Source of the DNA: Pholis gunnellus
Lineage: Eukaryota > Chordata > Actinopteri > Perciformes > Pholidae
Assembly: GCA_910591455.2 (NCBI GenBank)
Contig: OU342816.1
Location: 17,979,638 to 18,043,637 of the forward strand
Reading direction: 5' to 3'
Length of the DNA stretch: 64,000 nt
Shown: in pieces, positions 59,291 through 64,000 of the stretch
How the letters are laid out: each line of letters begins with the position of its first letter
Numbering within the stretch: the first letter of the stretch is position 1
Translations under genes and position numbers: made by a program
Notes under the pieces: generated by a model
Database searches by the model: none
The model's input: the letters and a program-made list of their open reading frames with translations, nothing else
What the model was told of the DNA's origin: nothing

Positions 59291-59359
59291 TGTGTGTGTG
59301 TGTGTGTGTGTGGCGGGGGAAGGGGGAAAAGGGGGGGGGGGGGGGGGGGGGGGGGGGGG
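59291..59359. repeat. (GT)n followed by poly-G (29 G)
   Basis: A GT array at 59291-59312, then GGGGGAAGGGGG and a run of G from 59331 to 59359. Confidence 0.93.
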
Positions 59360-59892
59360 AGAAGCAGCTCCATAATGAATCCCTACAGGAGACATGGGGC
59401 CCTGCTGGGCTGCTGTAATGAAGCTCTACCCTGCCATCGCTCCCTGACCCACTGGCATTAAGGAAAAATGGAAACCATTACCTTCAGCCTTCACCTCCGC
59501 CTACCAAGTGGGAGACCTGGAGCATAGGTGTGTGTGTGTGTGTGTGTGTAGGTCTGGGTGTGTATGTGCGTGTTAGGAATGGAAACAGGAATGAGGTTGA
59601 GGTTGAGACGGGTCACAGCAGGGGATGCAGACCAGATAGGACACCTACTGTATATGAGGAAATGAGGAATGTGTCTGCCGCAACGTTGACAGGCTGTAGT
59701 TTCGAGCAGGTGTGTGTGTGTGTCATGTAAAATAAAGCCATATATGCCCAAGAGAAGGTCTTACAATCCTCGAACAACTTTAGCCAGAACATATCTTATT
59801 TCAGACACACAGCACAGTTAGAAGACAGGGTTTTAAAGAAGATTGGATGCTCCCTCTAAGTCACATTCCAGCAGAAGTGCCCTTAACAGCTT

Positions 59893-59919
<27 letters not shown>
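59893..59919. repeat. (GT)n microsatellite
   Basis: Pure GT array of about 13 units. Confidence 0.93.
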
Positions 59920-59924
<5 letters not shown>

Positions 59925-60840
59925 CCCCATCTAATCTCATCCTCTGTTGAATGCATCTTAATAGGACTAAAGTGTCTTTGTTTCTTATGGATTTCCAACA
60001 GAGTAAACAGACCATGCTTTTCAGATATGTGTGCGTGTGCATCTAGAGGTCCACGACACCCCGAGGGAACGAGAACTAAAGGGAGGCTTTTGTCTTAATT
60101 CTCCACTAAAGATATTTCGCGGGCTGCCTGGTGTCGGTTGCAGCGGCTGCGTCCTCCTCTGCTGGGTCTCTCAGATTGGAGTGCCACCGGCTGGAGATCA
60201 TTTGATCAGCAGATCACTGGGATCAAGTTCATTACAAGAGATGAAGCGCCACGGCAGCCTGCCACAGATGAACCCTTTAGATAAGATGGGCTTCTTTCCG
60301 TCTGCGACTGCTTTTCCTTTATCTCTTTATTGGTCTTCCCTTTCCCCCTCTTTCCTCCTCCCCTCTTTCTGTTATTGTTTTAAAGTAATGAAGGAATTGG
60401 GGAAATGACTTGCAATATCCGTATTTGTTTGAATCTTCTAAATCTTCCCCACAGCTATATTAGCATCTAGCGATCTGGTGAGAGTCCTGGATTTTAATAA
60501 GACGATGGCTGAAACACTCTTTTTAAGTTAACGCAGCTCAGTCTGCCACTGTGTGTTTTATGGCTGTTTAATGAATCGTGCAGAAGTTTGCCAGGCTTTG
60601 TGTCAAACTGGGATCAGGTTGACATGAGTTAAAGTGTGGGAGTGGAAGACAGCTGACGGAGGTGAAGAATGAAACACTGTCACAAAAAAAAGGTGTGCAG
60701 AGTCTCTTCTCATGATAAACTGTGGCTGTTAAATAACCCTTATGTCTGAGTGAAGTTCTGCCTGAATACATGCAAGTAATTCATCTGGCATATATCGAGT
60801 GTCTGCTGTGTTTGAAAAGGTAAACTGAAGGATATTCAGT

Positions 60841-60975
60841 CAGTATACGCAGTGTGGACCGGTAGCTGGAGAGGTGCCAGTTCACCTCCTGGGCTCTGCT
60901 GAGGTGCCCTTGATCGAGGCACTGAACCTCTAACCGCTCAGGGCTCCTGATACGTGGCGGCCCCTTCACACTGCA
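60841..60975 (+). repeat. teleost dispersed repeat fragment
   Basis: Contains CCGGTAGCTGGAGAGGTGCC, AGTTCACCTCCTGGGC and CTGAGGTGCCCTTGATCGAG followed by GCACTGAACC. This motif order occurs in a common teleost repeat. The ends are unclear. Confidence 0.65.
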
Positions 60976-61113
60976 TATGTCTGCGTATATGTGTGTGTGT
61001 GTAAAAAATATAATAATAAATAAATAAAAATCAAATAAAGAAATGATTCTTCTTCTAACGTTACTAATATATTTGGGCTACTTCAAGATCAAATTTGTGT
61101 TCACTTTGAGACA

Positions 61114-61115
<2 letters not shown>

Positions 61116-61146
<31 letters not shown>
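61116..61146. repeat. (TA)n microsatellite
   Basis: Pure TA array just upstream of the hAT element. Confidence 0.93.
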
Positions 61147-61151
<5 letters not shown>

Positions 61152-61172
61152 ATTCATGGGGATCATGTAGAT

Positions 61173-61579
61173 CAGTCATTCCCAAAGACTGGGTCGGGAC
61201 CTATAGGTGGGTCGCAGGAGATTCTATGAGGGTCGCCAAATAAATGATCAGAATTTCTTCTATAGTCTTTTATTTAAGATGCATACCTGCAGTACACCCG
61301 TGAGCCTAATTATAACATTTAATCTAACTCTACCACAATGCATTTATTTGGTCTCATTTATATTGTAAATATTTAAGATGTGTATATCTTTTGTATAAAA
61401 CAAAGTTGTGATTTATCAAATGTATGTGTCCTAGAATCGGCTGCTTTATATTAAAAAGTGAAGCAGGAAATGGTCAGGAACGTTCATTTACGCACAAATG
61501 TGCTCTTCTTACAGATGAGGCCCGTTGTAAATTGGGTCGCCATGGTTCGTCATTTTAAAAAGAGATTTAGGAAATACTG
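61173..61579. mobile_element. non-autonomous hAT element with intact 8-bp target duplication
   Basis: The 407-bp unit begins CAGTCATTCCCAAAGACTGG, and its other end reads inverted as CAGTATTTCCTAAATCTC, so the short terminal inverted repeats share CAGT.TTCC.AAA. It is flanked by a perfect 8-bp duplication, ATGTAGAT, at 61165-61172 and 61580-61587. Eight-bp duplications and CAG-starting ends are hAT hallmarks. Internal GGGTCG words are also typical of vertebrate hAT MITEs. No transposase remains. Confidence 0.88.
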
Positions 61580-62072
61580 ATGTAGATGATTTTGGTTTCT
61601 GTTGTCATCGTGTGATGGTCTCTTTAGACTCTTTAACGATCTTTAATGAGCATCTTCCATGAGCGCGACTCACAGGTGCACAAACACACACACACACATC
61701 TTAATGGCATCTCTTGAAGCTCCGCCCATACTAATGGGGTAATAAGGGACATCAGCACCTCCCGTCAACCTCCCCCTATGTCATCTCATTGGACGTCTAA
61801 AGTCTCTAGCTCATCCTGCTCTTTAATCATCGACGTCCTTTCCTTTAGAAATCTACCTTCGGCCTCTCCAGGCCGACAAATGGCTTCTATCTCTCCTTCA
61901 ATCGATCACATGCTTTCAGTTCTGTAAATGAAGGCTTAGGTAACAAGAACGGCAGGAGAGGTAATCAAGAAGACCACCGAGACACAAGGGAGAGGAGCGC
62001 TAATGTGGTGAGAGCATTTCCTTGGTTACAGCAGCCCTTCATGAAAGGGGGCAGAGCAGTGGTGGTAAGACT

Positions 62073-62075
<3 letters not shown>

Positions 62076-62107
<32 letters not shown>
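62076..62107. repeat. (CA)n microsatellite
   Basis: Pure CA array. Confidence 0.93.
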
Positions 62108-62108
<1 letters not shown>

Positions 62109-62587
62109 CGGCTTGTGTGTGGCTGGGCGACATTTGGCCCTCCTTGGGAACAGAGTCCCGGTGATAACAGTGTGCCTCGCTCTCCATTATTTAAAGCTTC
62201 GGCCCCTTTCTGCCACTCACACATGCAGGGTGTCAGCGGTCAGGGTCAAAGGGTGACCCCTGTTCATTCAGGCGTTACTCCGGAGCTTAATCACACATTC
62301 TTTATTGTTTCGCCCTCTGAGCATCTACCAAGGCAAAAACTGACAGACGTGAGGGAAAATGGTCAAGGGTGGCAACTTAGGAAATGTTCACTCTGAAGTA
62401 AAGGCGAGAATAAGAGCTTTTATATTATTGTTAATGGTCTGCGTAGTTAAAGTTTGATGCTGCATTATTGAAACACCTTTTACAGATTCAGTATCCTGAT
62501 TTGCAATTTTGCTGACGGCTTGCTTATTCTTCTCAAGTGTTTCACAGAAAATAATGGCATCATGAATGATTTATTGAATTGTGTGTC

Positions 62588-62588
<1 letters not shown>

Positions 62589-62629
<41 letters not shown>
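62589..62629. repeat. (CA)n microsatellite
   Basis: Pure CA array of about 20 units. Confidence 0.93.
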
Positions 62630-62630
<1 letters not shown>

Positions 62631-63541
62631 GCGGGCTTACGTGTAATTGTAAACACCACCGTTTTTTTTGATGGGTTGCACCCCTCTGGTTTGCCCCCCG
62701 CATGGTTTCAAAGCTCAATTTCGACGCCGCCTCCCTTACAAATACAAACACAATCACAGCAAACAACAACACGCTAACAGGTGGGGTGGACTCACTGTCA
62801 CGGCTGTGTAATCGTGTAGTAACAAGGTATAAGGCAGGAAACGGTTTCAGAGTGCAATGATAAAAGGGGATGTTTTTTCTACAGATACTAGGATTTCCAG
62901 ATCTGTTGAATCCAGTATGATTTTATGCAAAGGCTCAGTTTATCCTACCACTAGATGGGTCTGTGTCAAGGCAGAGTTCGCCGTGAGTAGCACTGGGATC
63001 AAACGCAGCCTGGTTTAGGCCTCCACCGTAAGCTGTGTCGCCTCCATGAGAGCCGCGTGGAGGCGACAGATATGCTCTGAATTTAAAATGAAGCACCTTT
63101 AGGTGATATGTTCAAGTCGAGATATGAATTATCTTTTGAATGCGTGCATCTAGGATTTTTAAAAACTCAAGCAAACACGGCCTTATCGCCACTCAAACTG
63201 TCTCCTGAGCTTCTTGACACTTGTAGCACAATAGGTGAAAGAATTCTACCTTATGTTGCAGCTATATGCTCAAAGGAGAAAAGGCACTTGGCCGTCCCGC
63301 TGTCTGTGGGAGGATGGGCAGAAGACAAAAGCCAGGTGTAAAACGGACTGCTCATGCTTTAATGACACGGCGCAGTCCTTGTTATTAAGGCATGACATCA
63401 GCACTTATCTCTTCTCTGTGTACAAACAGTCCCTCATCCCAAAAGCATCTCATGCATGAGTGCCCCCTCAGTTAAAGGATGTTGACACTGCAAACCAAGA
63501 AAGATGCTGGATTTGTATTATTACAGGCCCCTGTGACCCTC

Positions 63542-63545
<4 letters not shown>

Positions 63546-63589
<44 letters not shown>
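63546..63589. repeat. (CA)n microsatellite
   Basis: Pure CA array of about 22 units. Confidence 0.93.
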
Positions 63590-63591
<2 letters not shown>

Positions 63592-64000
63592 GATCTCCCA
63601 ATTCAAACACTGTGCTGGGCTCCCTTGTGTCACATTAACACGATAACTGTGGAGTTCATCACACAGCACAAAGACTGGTTAACATCGTCAGTGGTTACTC
63701 TATTAGCAGCTTTATCACCAAGCAACAGACGGAAACCCCCAACCCCCCCCCAAAATTTCTCTAACACACAACCACACACAAACACACACTATCCTTTTAG
63801 ATGTAATGGTGCTGTGTCTAATATGGAGGGTGTTTGACAGACAGCATTTTAATGACCCAGAGTCTGGGTGAGGACTTAAGCTGACAGAAGCATCTATAGG
63901 GCCTCTATCATGTCATAGAGACTGACTTTGAACCGTCAAATAAGCATCGATGGAGAGTGAGAAGGGGGTGTTGCTATTATCATAGCATTAAATCCAACAG

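Larger units (their letters stand above)
45203..64000. other. intron/upstream DNA of the LHFPL gene, no further exon recognised
   Basis: I looked on both strands for LHFPL first-exon features (helix 1, the W-containing outer loop 1, helix 2) and for other splice-bounded coding segments and found none. The stretch is dominated by microsatellites, poly-G tracts, a 21-bp minisatellite and several dispersed repeats, listed separately. Confidence 0.5.

Overview
The window is vertebrate nuclear DNA, almost certainly from a percomorph teleost. Three complete multi-exon genes can be assembled with GT-AG introns. Intergenic DNA and introns carry very long (CA)n and (AT)n arrays, a truncated LINE, an hAT MITE and several dispersed repeats that I recognise from teleost genomes. 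I recognised no rRNA, tRNA or CRISPR array.

Layout. 1-13.7 kb: no gene I can support; it holds a palindromic MITE, an L2-type LINE 3' end, microsatellites and a damaged teleost repeat. 13.7-14.5 kb: one 58-bp coding-like segment on the minus strand, next to a CpG-containing, promoter-like block; this is an unresolved candidate gene. 17.6-26.7 kb, minus: rps6ka4 (MSK2), 18 coding exons, 804 aa. 29.9-36.4 kb, minus: stip1 (HOP), 14 coding exons, 543 aa, with a perfect heat-shock element upstream. 39.0-42.4 kb, plus: spata22, 7 coding exons, 383 aa. 42.7-45.2 kb, minus: the terminal exon and probable long 3' UTR of an LHFPL-family tetraspan gene, by eye closest to TMEM211/LHFPL7; its other exons lie beyond the window or in sequence I cannot recognise. 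45.2-64 kb: apparently intron or upstream DNA of that gene, rich in repeats.

Gene relationships. rps6ka4 and stip1 are tandem on the minus strand, as expected from their shared human 11q13 neighbourhood (recalled, not checked). stip1 and spata22 are divergent, with about 2.6 kb between their start codons. spata22 and the LHFPL gene are convergent, and their candidate poly(A) signals are under 100 bp apart. The genes act in different processes (MAPK-activated nuclear kinase, Hsp70-Hsp90 co-chaperone, meiotic recombination factor, tetraspan membrane protein) and nothing suggests a functional cluster.

I found no evidence of a new multi-gene system. The most useful leads are a 127-bp UG repeat sitting almost on a 3' splice site in rps6ka4, an in-frame 18-bp minisatellite in its C-terminus, clusters of GCTAAC/GTTAGC words near gene starts, and the orphan exon at 13.7 kb.
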